A DNA stretch of 64,000 bases from JBALVT01 sp045110675 (GCA_045110675.1 JBGCGJ010000006.1:310001-374000); one strand, 5' to 3'; positions 8,784 to 18,003 are shown, counted from the stretch's first letter. Made by a program: numbers and translations. The notes: generated by a model from the sequence alone, not told the origin.

Positions 8784-9377
8784 TTAGGCGTGCCCTGCTT
8801 CTGTGGAAATCAGGTTCATATCGATCCCTAATGCCGCGGCCGCAGACCCCAGCCGCTGTTGATAGGGAGTCGAAAATATTATATCCCCATCGGCGGGTAA
8901 TGTGAGCCAGCTGTTCTCAGCCAACTCAAATTCCAGTTGTCCCGCCGTCCATCCCGCGTAGCCCAGGGCGATGACGTGTTCACTGGGCCCAGTACCGTTG
9001 GCGATGGAGCGAAGGATATCTCGAGATGTGGTCAGGGTGATTTCTGGCGTGATGGTTAGGCTCGCCTCCCAGCGGCTTTCGCAGTGCCTGTGCAGAACAA
9101 ACCCGTGATCAATTTGCACCGGACCTCCCGCCATGACGGGCGTCTCCGAAAAATCTCTTTTGCTATTAATATCCAAATGCTCAAAAACTTCTTCGACCGA
9201 AAGTTCAAGCGGTTGGTTGATCACAATTCCCATCGCTCCGCTTTCACCGTGTTCGCAAATATAGGTGATACTTTGAGAGAAAATACCGTCGGTCAAGCTC
9301 GGCATAGCCAACAAAAAATGATTTCGAAGACTTGCCGTGCTACTCGATATGATCGGGCGCTGATGAGGTCTGGGCAT
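8784..9377 (-). CDS. yqgE: YqgE/AlgH family protein (UPF0301)
   Basis: A 197-residue YqgE/AlgH family member of unsettled biochemical role. Family hallmarks are NHFLLAMPSL near residue 20, GAMGIVINQPLE, VMAGGPVQIDHGFVLH and ALGYAGWTAGQLEFEL. The N-terminus is about 12 residues longer than usual (family proteins commonly begin a few residues before the NHFLLAMPSL segment), so an internal start is possible, but no good alternative start codon lies close by. The yqgE-ruvX pairing is conserved in gammaproteobacteria. Confidence 0.92.
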   Translation of the reverse strand: MPRPHQRPIISSSTASLRNHFLLAMPSLTDGIFSQSITYICEHGESGAMGIVINQPLELSVEEVFEHLDINSKRDFSETPVMAGGPVQIDHGFVLHRHCESRWEASLTITPEITLTTSRDILRSIANGTGPSEHVIALGYAGWTAGQLEFELAENSWLTLPADGDIIFSTPYQQRLGSAAAALGIDMNLISTEAGHA

Positions 9378-9410
9378 GGGAGGTATAGCTTCTTGCTCGC
9401 TTCGCGGCTG

Positions 9411-10280
9411 TTATCCTGAGCTTAGTTGATTCTCGAGATATTGCCACGTGCGAATGATTTCCAGTTTGTCAGTCGTCGCTCTTAAATCCGCTGGAAAAGG
9501 GGCGAAAGGCGCGGCGAGGCGCACAATTTTCATCGCCGCTTCATCGAGCACGGCGTAGCCTGAAGAGGACAACACCTCGATGTCTTCCAGGCTACCATCC
9601 TGCCGCACAATGACTAACAGTCTAAGCTCTCCGTAGATTCCGTAACGCAGCGATGCCTCTGGATAGTACTTATTGCCGACCGCTTCGAGTCGCTGCACCC
9701 AACCGTGTAGATAGGCTGCGTCCACAGCTCGTTTCGCCGACACCGAGGTCAGTCGACGAACCCTGGGTATATCGGCGTAGGCTCTACTTTGGTCTTCCAG
9801 TGCGGCTTCAAGGCTGGTGACCTCTCGTGCCAAACGATCCACTTCAGGACTGATCCCGGTAGTTTGCCGGGCTTCTTGTGCCTCTTCCGAGAACTCGCTA
9901 TTCACCTTCGTTTTGGCTAGCGAGGTCGTGGTCAGCAGGGGTTTTGTTGACCCAGATGCCTCTGGAACTGGTGCAGGCTGCTGGGCGAATTCCCTGGCAG
10001 AGGGGTCGGGCCTGGGGCTGGGTTTTGGGTTGGACAAATAGTCCTGCGGCGCTTCTTCGCCGCTACCTAGCTGATCAAACTCGGCGATGTGCTCGGCGTC
10101 GGTTGGAATTGCGGTACTGGGCTTGGTTGCGAGCGTAACGTTTAATTGCTTACTGTAGTTTTTTGACTGATTTGCCTCAAAGGTCATTCCCAGAATAAGA
10201 AACAAATGGAGCACAGCAGCGACGAGCATGGCAAACACCATACGGTCGTTTCGAACGTCTTCAATTTCGCGTTGGTACAT
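9411..10280 (-). CDS. TonB-like energy transducer
   Basis: A 289-residue TonB family protein anchored by a single N-terminal membrane helix (about residues 14-33, MVFAMLVAAVLHLFLILG). A hydrophilic spacer with Pro-rich parts and a helical segment (VDRLAREVTSLEAALEDQ) follows, and a C-terminal TonB domain covers about residues 200-285 (YGELRLLVIVRQDGSLEDI, LDEAAMKIVRLAAPFAPFP, IIRTWQYL). The FAPFPA and IIRTW elements resemble the TonB3 of Pseudomonas, which lies at the same place between gshB and yqgE and has been tied to twitching motility. No exbB/exbD lie next to it, so it must share a motor encoded elsewhere, possibly the one at 58-60 kb. Confidence 0.85.
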   Translation of the reverse strand: MYQREIEDVRNDRMVFAMLVAAVLHLFLILGMTFEANQSKNYSKQLNVTLATKPSTAIPTDAEHIAEFDQLGSGEEAPQDYLSNPKPSPRPDPSAREFAQQPAPVPEASGSTKPLLTTTSLAKTKVNSEFSEEAQEARQTTGISPEVDRLAREVTSLEAALEDQSRAYADIPRVRRLTSVSAKRAVDAAYLHGWVQRLEAVGNKYYPEASLRYGIYGELRLLVIVRQDGSLEDIEVLSSSGYAVLDEAAMKIVRLAAPFAPFPADLRATTDKLEIIRTWQYLENQLSSG

Positions 10281-10290
10281 GCCCCGGTGA

Positions 10291-11247
10291 CTATTCTTTG
10301 TTGCTTATCTCCTGAGCTATACACTCCATCAGATCGCCCGCGATGTCCAGATCGTATGCAGTGTCAATTTCACGAATACAGGTGGGGCTGGTGACGTTTA
10401 TTTCTGTCAGGTAGTCGCCAATGACGTCCATTCCAACAAATAAAAGGCCCTTTTCTTTCAGCGTGGGGCCGATTTCTCGGGCGATCCACAGGTCTCGTTC
10501 TGTCATCGGCTGGGCGCGACCGGTTCCGCCGGCCGCCAGGTTCCCTCTTGTCTCGCCGCTCGATGGCACTCGTGCCAGGCAGTAGGGTATGGGCTCGCCA
10601 TTGATCAGAAGAATCCGTTTGTCACCCTCCTTGATTTCTGGGAGGTATTTCTGGGCCATGATGGTCTGTTTGCCGAATTCTGTGAGTGTTTCCAGAATGA
10701 CATTGACATTGGGATCGTCTGGTTTCACCCGAAAAATCGAAGATCCACCCATACCGTCCAAAGGTTTGAAAATCACATCTTGATGTTCCTCATGGAAGGC
10801 CTTTAAGCGGCCGGAGTTAGCGCTCACTAATACGGGAGGGCAGCACTGGGGGAACTCTGTTGCAAAGAGTTTTTCGTTGCAGTCCCTGAGACTTTGGCAT
10901 CGATTGACGATCAGTGTGCCTTGGCGTTCCGCTTGCTCAAGTAAATAAGTGCTGTAAATGTACTCGTTGTCAAAAGGTGGATCGACACGCATCAACACCA
11001 CATCCAGATCCGCGAGCGGCTGCTCTTTCGCATCGCCGAGGCTGTACCAATGCTCTGGATTTTTGAAAACTTTGAGTGGTGCCATGCTAGCTTTTGCCAC
11101 GCCCTGATCCATCAACAAGTCGTGTTGTTCCATGTAGTACAGCTGCCAACCGCGATCTGCAGCTGCCCATAACATGGCAAGTGTGCTGTCTTTTTTGTAG
11201 TTAAGTTTGGCAATGGGATCCATTACCACACCGATCTTGATAGTCAT
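10291..11247 (-). CDS. gshB: Glutathione synthetase
   Basis: ATP-grasp ligase joining gamma-glutamylcysteine and glycine, the second step of glutathione synthesis. The 318 residues match the bacterial family. Visible landmarks are IGVVMDPIAKLNYKKDSTLAM at the N-terminus (shown in part), RVDPPFDNEYIYSTYLLE, the glycine-rich ATP loop PLDGMGGSSIFRV, RILLINGEPIPYCLARVP and the metal-site segment TEINVTSPTCIREID. The tonB-like gene follows 10 bases after its stop. Confidence 0.97.
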   Translation of the reverse strand: MTIKIGVVMDPIAKLNYKKDSTLAMLWAAADRGWQLYYMEQHDLLMDQGVAKASMAPLKVFKNPEHWYSLGDAKEQPLADLDVVLMRVDPPFDNEYIYSTYLLEQAERQGTLIVNRCQSLRDCNEKLFATEFPQCCPPVLVSANSGRLKAFHEEHQDVIFKPLDGMGGSSIFRVKPDDPNVNVILETLTEFGKQTIMAQKYLPEIKEGDKRILLINGEPIPYCLARVPSSGETRGNLAAGGTGRAQPMTERDLWIAREIGPTLKEKGLLFVGMDVIGDYLTEINVTSPTCIREIDTAYDLDIAGDLMECIAQEISNKE

Positions 11248-11392
11248 TATTTGGTCCTGCCGAGTCTGGGGCCTGCTAACTTACGCAAAGCCCGTTTCAG
11301 GTGCAAGCGATGAGACAAGAGGAGCGCACTGGGAGAAGAATTATCATAGAATGTCCGGCTTGAAACCCGTGTTGATGAAGGACTGAAAAGCT

Positions 11393-12640
11393 ATGGCCGG
11401 ACTATATTTTACTCTTGCAATCCTGGCTGCACTGGGCACCTTGACGGCCCTGGTTCAAGGGCGCCGTTTGTATTGGCTGGTACCTGTGTATTTTCTCAGC
11501 GCATGGCTGACGGGAGAGCTCGCACTGATTCATCTTGCATTGCAAATTCTACTAACCGCCTTGTTGGGCTTTGGAGGGGGGGTTTCAGATCCGCTGGCAC
11601 AGACTGGGCTTGGGATATTTGGCCTGTCTTGGCTAGGACTTCTTTATCTGCACATTCAGTCCATGGATACGGCGGGAGTTACTAAAACAGCACTTAACAG
11701 AGCACTTGGGGAAGATTACCGCAGCACTATTCCCGCTGACCGGCGCGCGGTGCTGCTTGACTCAATTGATTCTCGTCATTGGCTGAAACCATTTCAGTTT
11801 CGTAGAGATGGCGTGAAAACCCACACCAGTATCAGTTACGGTGATGCTGGAACGCGCAACCTGTTGGATATCTATCAGCCAGTCAATCCTCGGCCAGGAG
11901 GTAGTCCCGTACTGTTACAAGTTCACGGGGGTGCCTGGATTATTGGTAAGAAAGAGGAGCAGGCTAAGCCTCTTATGTACCACATGGCCCAACGGGGCTG
12001 GATCTGTGTAGCCATCAATTATCGTCTCAGCCCGAAGGCGGCCTTTCCCGCGCATATTATTGACGTTAAGAAAGCGATTGCGTGGATCAGAGATAACATC
12101 TCGGAGTACGGCGGTGATGCCAACTTTGTCGCCATTACAGGTGGATCTGCAGGGGGTCACTTAAGCTCCCTGGCATCTCTTACTCCAAACCGCGCAGAGT
12201 GGCAGCCGGGGTTTGAAGATATCGATACCACGGTGCAGGCCGCAGTGCCTTTTTATGGCGTCTACGATTTCCTCGATCGAGATCAGATTCGCCCAAAAAT
12301 GTCGATGGCGGGCCTTATAGAAGACAAAGTTCTGCAAGTTTCTCAGGAGGAAAACCTCCAGCTTTGGGAAGATGCGTCGCCTCTGAGTCATGTCAGCGAT
12401 GAAGCTCCACCTATGTACGTGATTCAGGGGACTCACGATTCTTTGGTTTGGGTTGAAGAGGCGAGGAATTTTGTTGCAGCACTGCAGGAGGTGGCGAGTG
12501 AACCAGTCGCCTATGCCGAGTTGCCCGGTGCTCAGCATGCCTTCGAAATATTTCATTCAGTCCGCACTGATCACACCGTGAATTCAGTTGCGGACTTTCT
12601 CGAGTGGAGCCACGCGCGCTGGCATGAGAATCAAGCCTGA
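11393..12640 (+). CDS. Membrane-anchored alpha/beta hydrolase (HSL/carboxylesterase type)
   Basis: A 415-residue protein with two parts. The first about 95 residues hold three likely membrane helices (FTLAILAALGTLTALV; LYWLVPVYFLSAWL; a third around residues 75-92). The rest is an alpha/beta hydrolase of the hormone-sensitive-lipase/carboxylesterase type: oxyanion motif VHGGAWIIG near residue 178, nucleophile elbow GGSAGG near 249, acidic residue in GTHDSLVWVEE near 347 and His in GAQHAFEIFHS near 381. An intact triad predicts esterase activity; the substrate cannot be told. It is alone, divergent from gshB, at the point where Pseudomonas carries the pilG-chp genes. Confidence 0.85.
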   Translation: MAGLYFTLAILAALGTLTALVQGRRLYWLVPVYFLSAWLTGELALIHLALQILLTALLGFGGGVSDPLAQTGLGIFGLSWLGLLYLHIQSMDTAGVTKTALNRALGEDYRSTIPADRRAVLLDSIDSRHWLKPFQFRRDGVKTHTSISYGDAGTRNLLDIYQPVNPRPGGSPVLLQVHGGAWIIGKKEEQAKPLMYHMAQRGWICVAINYRLSPKAAFPAHIIDVKKAIAWIRDNISEYGGDANFVAITGGSAGGHLSSLASLTPNRAEWQPGFEDIDTTVQAAVPFYGVYDFLDRDQIRPKMSMAGLIEDKVLQVSQEENLQLWEDASPLSHVSDEAPPMYVIQGTHDSLVWVEEARNFVAALQEVASEPVAYAELPGAQHAFEIFHSVRTDHTVNSVADFLEWSHARWHENQA

Positions 12641-12675
12641 GGATTTTCCATTTAGGTACCGGTCGCGTTGTTTTA

Positions 12676-13413
12676 CTAGTACTCCAGCGGCATGTCACCC
12701 CAGCGCGATTGAAGTATTGCTATAGCGGCCAGCGGTGCTGTCTCGGTTCTGAGTACTCGCGGACCAAGGGTTAGCGCCTCGAACCCCGTATCGACTGCAA
12801 CGGCAATTTCCCGATCACTGAGGCCGCCTTCCGGACCCACAAGTATCGCCGCGCTTGTGGGCTGTTGCGCCTGTTTGTTCGCAGCATCATCGCGATGGTG
12901 AAGAACAAATTTTCGCTGTGCATCCACGCTCTGAAGCCAATCGTTAACATCGACCAGACGGTTTAGTGAAGGTAGGCGATTGCGACCGCACTGCTCGCAG
13001 GCGCTGATAATCACTTGATGCCAATGGCGGTTTTTTTTCTCTGCCCGTTCACCTTTAAGTTTTACCTCAGTGCGTTCAGTCATCAATGGTGTAATGCTGG
13101 CCACGCCCAACTCAGTGGCTTTTTGAATAACCCAGTCCATTCGATCACCCCGCGATATAGCGATTCCCAACTCCAGTAGCAGAGGTGATTCCGATTCTTG
13201 GTGATTGTGTTCTTGGATTTGTAGCTCAACGCATTTTTTTCCCAGCGATGTAATGGAGCTTGTGTATTCGCCCCCTTCGCCATTGAATAGAATCACAGCG
13301 TCCCCGACGCGCATTCTTAGCGCCTTAGCTATATGTGCACTGGGACCTGATTCGAGTTGAACCGTTGAGTTGGCCAGCAGGTGTTGCGCTGTATAAATTC
13401 TGGGAATACGCAT
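12676..13413 (-). CDS. rsmE: 16S rRNA (uracil1498-N3)-methyltransferase RsmE
   Basis: SPOUT-class methyltransferase that modifies U1498 of 16S rRNA. The 245 residues start with an N-terminal PUA-like part (MRIPRIYTAQ, IAKALRMRVGDAVILFNGEG), then the SPOUT domain with KATELGVASITPLMTERTEVK, the knot segment ILVGPEGGLSDREI and the C-terminal LGPRVLRTETAPLAAIAILQ. It is 32 bases downstream of metF and may be the last gene of the sahR-metK-ahcY-metF transcript; its SAM use fits but does not prove that. Confidence 0.95.
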   Translation of the reverse strand: MRIPRIYTAQHLLANSTVQLESGPSAHIAKALRMRVGDAVILFNGEGGEYTSSITSLGKKCVELQIQEHNHQESESPLLLELGIAISRGDRMDWVIQKATELGVASITPLMTERTEVKLKGERAEKKNRHWHQVIISACEQCGRNRLPSLNRLVDVNDWLQSVDAQRKFVLHHRDDAANKQAQQPTSAAILVGPEGGLSDREIAVAVDTGFEALTLGPRVLRTETAPLAAIAILQSRWGDMPLEY

Positions 13414-13445
13414 GCTGATTTACCAATGTTTCTTGCTGGCGTTTC

Positions 13446-14282
13446 CTACAAGTCCAAATTGTTGAAGATCTCGCGAGTCGGTTCCACCTGGTTCATGGTG
13501 TAAAAGTGTATTCCGGGAGATCCGTTTTCCAATAGAGTTTGGCACAGCTGAGTGACCACTTCGATTCCAAATTTTCGAATACTGTCCTGGTCATCGCCGT
13601 AATCTTCAATCTGTTTGCAAATCCAGCGCGGTATTTCAGCTCCACAACTTTTTGAGAAGCGCGCCAGGTTGGTGAAATTAGTGATGGGCATAATGCCTGC
13701 GTAAATAGGCTTATCGATTCCCATAGTAGAGCACTGGTCTAAAAAGTAGAAATAAGATTCCACATTGTAAAAATACTGAGTAATTGCGCTGTCCGCGCCG
13801 GCATCGAATTTGGCTTTCAAAAACTTGAGGTCGTCGGCGTAGCCAGTCGCCTGGGGATGAATCTCAGGATAGGCAGCTACTTCAATTTGAAAATGATCAC
13901 CGGTGCGCTTGCGCACAAACTCCACCAACTGATTGGCATACACCAGCTGACTGGCACCTCCCATGCCCGAAGGTATATCTCCGCGCAACGCAACCAACCG
14001 GGAAATTTTTCTTTCCCGATAGGTATCCAGTAGCTCTCCAATGGCATCTTCGCTGTCTCCACCAAAACTCAAGTGCGGGGCAGCGATACTACCAGCACTG
14101 GTAAGGTCGGACACAATACCTAAAGTATTTTCTCGTGTGGAACCTCCGGCACCGTAAGTCACAGAGAAAAACTCTGGGTTAAGTGCGTTCAGCGCCGGCG
14201 TCGTTTCAGTGAGGAGTTTCTCCCGCCCGGCATCGGTCTTGGGCGGGAAATACTCGAAACTGATTCTTGCTTTTGTTGCCAT
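13446..14282 (-). CDS. metF: 5,10-methylenetetrahydrofolate reductase
   Basis: Flavoenzyme that makes 5-methyltetrahydrofolate for methionine synthase. The 278 residues form one TIM barrel with SFEYFPPKT at the start (catalytic Glu), FFSVTYGAGGSTRENT, LVALRGDIPSG, EVAAYPEIHPQA and a C-terminal GIHFYTMNQVE, all conserved. It lies 10 bases after ahcY and completes the methyl-group part of the SAM-cycle operon. Confidence 0.97.
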   Translation of the reverse strand: MATKARISFEYFPPKTDAGREKLLTETTPALNALNPEFFSVTYGAGGSTRENTLGIVSDLTSAGSIAAPHLSFGGDSEDAIGELLDTYRERKISRLVALRGDIPSGMGGASQLVYANQLVEFVRKRTGDHFQIEVAAYPEIHPQATGYADDLKFLKAKFDAGADSAITQYFYNVESYFYFLDQCSTMGIDKPIYAGIMPITNFTNLARFSKSCGAEIPRWICKQIEDYGDDQDSIRKFGIEVVTQLCQTLLENGSPGIHFYTMNQVEPTREIFNNLDL

Positions 14283-14292
14283 TTTTTACAGC

Positions 14293-15684
14293 CTAGTACT
14301 TGTAGCTATCGAGTTTGAATGGGCCATCGACGTTGACGTTAATGTACTCCGCCTGCTCGTTGGTAAGCTGGGTCAGCACACCGTTAAAACCGGCAACCAT
14401 GTGCGCAGCCACTTCCTCGTCTAGCTTCTTGGGCAATACTTCCAGCGATAATGCAGCCGGCTTCATATTGTCTTCAAGGTTGGCGAACTTGCGCTCGTAG
14501 AGATAGATCTGGGCGAGAACCTGGTTGGCGAAAGAGCCGTCCATGATGCGCGAGGGATGTCCCGTTGCATTGCCCAAGTTCACCAGACGACCCTCAGAAA
14601 GCAGGATCAAGTGATCGTTGTTGGCGCGATCGCGATAGACCGTGTGAACCTGAGGCTTCACTTCTTCCCACTCCCAGTTCTCCCGCATAAAAGCGGTATC
14701 GATTTCATTGTCAAAGTGACCAATGTTGCATACGACTGCGCCGTTTTTGAGAGCCTTGAGCATATTGGCATTGCAAACGTTGTAGTTACCGGTAGTTGTC
14801 ACAAGCAGATCAGTCGTACTCAACAGGCCTGTGTTGATGCACGACTCGGTACCATCGTTTACGCCATTGTTGAAAGGTGACACGACTTCGAAGCCATCCA
14901 TGCACGCTTGCATGGCACAGATTGGATCGATTTCCGCAATTTTTACAATCATGCCTTCCTGGTTTAACGATTGAGCGGACCCCTTGCCGACGTCTCCATA
15001 ACCGATGATGAGCGCTTTTTTACCAGACAACAGATGGTCCGTACCGCGCTTGATGGCGTCGTTCAGGCTGTGACGACAGCCGTATTTGTTGTCGTTCTTG
15101 GACTTGGTAACAGAGTCATTTACGTTGATTGCAGGAACTTTCAAAGTGCCCGCTTCCAACATTTCCTGAAGTCGGTGTACACCGGTTGTTGTTTCTTCGG
15201 TAATGCCGTGGACGTTGTCGAGCACCTGGGGATATTTCTGGTGCAGCATCAGCGTCAAGTCACCGCCGTCGTCTAATACCATGTTGGCGTCCCAGGGTTG
15301 TCCATCTTTCAGGATGGTTTGCTCCAGGCACCATTCGTATTCCTCTTCGGTTTCTCCTTTCCAGGCAAAAACGGGAACGCCCGCTGCTGCCACAGCGGCC
15401 GCGGCGTGATCTTGAGTCGAGAATATGTTGCACGATGACCAGCGCACTTCGGCGCCCAATTCAACCAGGGTTTCAATTAACACCCCTGTCTGGATAGTCA
15501 TATGGATGCAGCCGAGAATTTTTGCTCCGGCCAGGGGCTTGCTGGCGCTGTATTTAGCGCGCATCGCCATTAGGGCTGGCATTTCACTTTCAGCGATATC
15601 CAGTTCGCGGCGACCCCACTCAGACAGACTAATGTCGGCGACTTTGAAGTCTTCTTTGCTTGCTAGTTTTTCTGCTGTGCTCAT
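14293..15684 (-). CDS. ahcY: Adenosylhomocysteinase
   Basis: NAD-dependent enzyme that splits S-adenosylhomocysteine into adenosine and homocysteine, relieving product inhibition of methyltransferases. The 463 residues include GCIHMTIQTGVLIETL, VLDDGGDLT, the substrate-site NVNDSVTKSKNDNKYGCRHS with the catalytic Lys, the NAD motif IGYGDVGKGSA, and the C-terminal DGPFKLDSYKY (KxxxYRY-like NAD-closing tail). The extra internal insertion seen in the longer bacterial form is present. A 111-base gap (15685-15795) separates it from metK and could hold its own promoter. Confidence 0.98.
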   Translation of the reverse strand: MSTAEKLASKEDFKVADISLSEWGRRELDIAESEMPALMAMRAKYSASKPLAGAKILGCIHMTIQTGVLIETLVELGAEVRWSSCNIFSTQDHAAAAVAAAGVPVFAWKGETEEEYEWCLEQTILKDGQPWDANMVLDDGGDLTLMLHQKYPQVLDNVHGITEETTTGVHRLQEMLEAGTLKVPAINVNDSVTKSKNDNKYGCRHSLNDAIKRGTDHLLSGKKALIIGYGDVGKGSAQSLNQEGMIVKIAEIDPICAMQACMDGFEVVSPFNNGVNDGTESCINTGLLSTTDLLVTTTGNYNVCNANMLKALKNGAVVCNIGHFDNEIDTAFMRENWEWEEVKPQVHTVYRDRANNDHLILLSEGRLVNLGNATGHPSRIMDGSFANQVLAQIYLYERKFANLEDNMKPAALSLEVLPKKLDEEVAAHMVAGFNGVLTQLTNEQAEYINVNVDGPFKLDSYKY

Positions 15685-15737
15685 TTTGTTTTCCTTGGGA
15701 CTCGATCGTCCGATTGTTTGTTAAATTTCGTGTCTAC

Positions 15738-15755
15738 AATGCGCATGCTGGCATT
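15738..15755. repeat. Imperfect palindrome in the metK-ahcY gap
   Basis: AATGC (15738-15742) and GCATT (15751-15755) form an inverted repeat around an 8-base centre (GCATGCTG), about 55-70 bases upstream of the ahcY start. It is unlike the sahR operator at 18017-18042. It may be a second regulatory site or chance. Confidence 0.3.
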
Positions 15756-15795
15756 AGTGAGACGTTGATTTTTTAAGTCGTATGTTTGCCTATTA

Positions 15796-16950
15796 CTACA
15801 ACGCAGCCTTTAACAGATCGGCCTTGTCGGTGTTCTCCCAGGTGAAATCTGCATCTTCGCGGCCAAAATGTCCGTAGGCCGCAGTCTTACGATAGATAGG
15901 TCGCTTGAGATCCAGCATTGCCACCAGTCCTTTGGGTCGCAGCTCAAAGTGCTCCCGTACCAGTTCAGATATGAGTTCGTCTGAAACTTTGCCGGTGCCA
16001 AATGTCTGCACCGAAATGGAAGTGGGCTCGGCGACACCAATAGCGTAGGAAATTTGAATTTCGCAGCGATCGGCCAGACCTGCAGCAACGATGTTTTTTG
16101 CAACATAACGGCCAGCGTAAGCGGCAGAGCGGTCGACCTTGGAAGGGTCTTTGCCCGAGAATGCGCCGCCGCCGTGTCTGGCCATGCCTCCGTAGGTGTC
16201 GACGATAATTTTCCGTCCCGTCAAACCACAGTCGCCTACTGGCCCGCCGATGATGAACTGGCCGGTTGGGTTGATGTGGTACAGCGTGTCTGCGTGCAAC
16301 CATTCCTGGGGAAGCACTTCCTTAACAAGCAGTTCCATTATCGCTTCGTGGATATCGGCCTGGCTGATATCTGGATCGTGCTGGGTAGATAAAACCACGG
16401 CATCAATGGCGACAGGTTTACCGCTTTCATAGCGCAGTGTCACCTGGCTTTTTGCGTCCGGGCGCAACCATGGCAGGGTGCCGTTTTTGCGAAGTTCCGC
16501 CTGACGTTCCACCATTCTATGAGAGTAGTAGATAGGTGCCGGCATCAACACATCGGTTTCGTTGGTCGCGTATCCAAACATCAAGCCCTGGTCGCCGGCA
16601 CCCTGTTCCTTGTCATCGCCTTCATCAACGCCCATGGCGATATCATGAGATTGTTTGCCGATGGCGTTTAGTACCGCACAAGATGCGCCATCAAAACCCA
16701 CATCGGAATTGTCGTAGCCAATATCGAGTACCACTTTTCGGACAACGTCCTCAAGATCTACGTAGGTAGACGTGGTCACTTCTCCAGCGATAACGACCAT
16801 ACCGGTTTTCACCATAGTCTCTACGGCTACCCGGGCGTTTTTGTCGTCGGTAAGAATGGCATCCAAAATGGCGTCAGATATCTGATCGGCCATTTTGTCC
16901 GGGTGTCCTTCGGAAACCGACTCCGAGGTAAAAACTGAATATTCGCTCAT
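15796..16950 (-). CDS. metK: S-adenosylmethionine synthetase
   Basis: Makes SAM from methionine and ATP. The 384 residues hold the three-repeat fold with SEGHPDKMADQISDAILD near residue 12, the loop GDDKEQGAGDQGLMFGYA, GGPVGDCGLTGRKIIVDTYGG and the P-loop-like GGGAFSGKDPSKVDRSAAY (all shown in part), all diagnostic. The gene starts 24 bases after the sahR stop, so it is co-transcribed with sahR and probably controlled by it. This sahR-metK order beside a divergent tkt is the same as in Pseudomonas. Confidence 0.98.
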   Translation of the reverse strand: MSEYSVFTSESVSEGHPDKMADQISDAILDAILTDDKNARVAVETMVKTGMVVIAGEVTTSTYVDLEDVVRKVVLDIGYDNSDVGFDGASCAVLNAIGKQSHDIAMGVDEGDDKEQGAGDQGLMFGYATNETDVLMPAPIYYSHRMVERQAELRKNGTLPWLRPDAKSQVTLRYESGKPVAIDAVVLSTQHDPDISQADIHEAIMELLVKEVLPQEWLHADTLYHINPTGQFIIGGPVGDCGLTGRKIIVDTYGGMARHGGGAFSGKDPSKVDRSAAYAGRYVAKNIVAAGLADRCEIQISYAIGVAEPTSISVQTFGTGKVSDELISELVREHFELRPKGLVAMLDLKRPIYRKTAAYGHFGREDADFTWENTDKADLLKAAL

Positions 16951-16974
16951 GCTATTGCATCCTTCTACTTGTGA

Positions 16975-17988
16975 TTATTGAGGCTTGCCAAAGAGGCGCA
17001 CCTGTATCTGAAATCCGTTGCGTTGCGCCAGATAAACGCTGGCGATGTCTGTTAGTCCGGCCTGGATAGCCCAACGAGTTAAATCTTCTGGCTCAAAACC
17101 CAGCCATAGATCGCCACAGTTTTCCCGAGCCCAAGCCTGATCGTGGCTGCAAAGATCGGTGACTATCACGACGCCAGCGGGCCCCAGTAGGCCGGCTACG
17201 TCATTGAATATTTCTGCGGGTGATGGCGTGTGGTGCAAGACCATATTGATGACAATGCAATCGGCAAGGAGATTCTTTAAACCTCTGCTGCTGGTATCGC
17301 CATGAATAAAGCCTATGTTTTTCAGCTTCTTCTCCTGGGCAAACTTGCGCGCCTTTTCCAGCATTTCTGCGGAGTTGTCCAAGGCGACTACGCGCTCAAA
17401 GCGCGGACTGAGTTGCTCCAAAAAAGCACCATCTCCGGGTCCGATTTCCAGCGCGAGGTCTTTGTGTTGGGGAAGCGCATCACGCATGAACTGACTTACG
17501 GTCTCGCCATACTGCTCATAGTTGGCGATTAAATCTTGTTGTTGCCGAAACTTATGCGCATTGCCCGCGAAAAAGTTGCGAGAATTTTCTTCGCGCTGAC
17601 GATACAAACAGGCCATCTGAGTACTGACGGCCGGAGGCAACTCAATCTCATCCACTGTGGCGAGGAGTTCGCTATGAATACTTTTCAGGTCATTGTCTTG
17701 CACCGGTGCTCCGCGCCGATAAAAGATGGAATTACCTTCGCGGCGTGTGGCTACGAGTCCCGCGCCCGACAGTACTTTTAAATGATGGCTCATGGCAGGT
17801 TGGCGCATATCAAACAAACTGCACAATTCCGACACCCCGAAAGACTCGTTGCGCAGGACTCGCAATATTTGCAGGCGCAGTTGATCTCCACTGGCTTTGA
17901 AAAAGCTGGTTAACTCACCCAACCGGTCCTCAGAAGAGGCGATACCGGGAGCTAGAGCGGGGGATTGTTTGGCGGCCTGTTGTTGCAT
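16975..17988 (-). CDS. sahR: ArsR-type regulator with SAH-sensing methyltransferase-like domain (SahR)
   Basis: A 337-residue two-domain regulator. Residues about 20-100 are an ArsR winged helix (LFDMRQPAMSHHLKVLSGAG, then ATRREGNSIFYRRG), lacking the metal-binding Cys motif of ArsR. Residues about 150-337 are a class I methyltransferase-like domain with motif I LALEIGPGDGAFLEQL and VVALDNSAEMLEKA. This fusion, next to metK-ahcY-metF, is the published SahR arrangement, in which SAH binding to the methyltransferase-like domain releases the repressor from DNA. A strong palindrome lies 28 bases upstream of its start (18017-18042), consistent with autoregulation. That it senses SAH here is inference from family and context. 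Confidence 0.88.
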   Translation of the reverse strand: MQQQAAKQSPALAPGIASSEDRLGELTSFFKASGDQLRLQILRVLRNESFGVSELCSLFDMRQPAMSHHLKVLSGAGLVATRREGNSIFYRRGAPVQDNDLKSIHSELLATVDEIELPPAVSTQMACLYRQREENSRNFFAGNAHKFRQQQDLIANYEQYGETVSQFMRDALPQHKDLALEIGPGDGAFLEQLSPRFERVVALDNSAEMLEKARKFAQEKKLKNIGFIHGDTSSRGLKNLLADCIVINMVLHHTPSPAEIFNDVAGLLGPAGVVIVTDLCSHDQAWARENCGDLWLGFEPEDLTRWAIQAGLTDIASVYLAQRNGFQIQVRLFGKPQ

Positions 17989-18003
17989 AGGAGGGGGAGT
18001 CTA

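Noticed and set aside
15685..15795. SAH riboswitch upstream of ahcY
   Set aside because: Conserved core segments are not visible on the minus strand of this gap.
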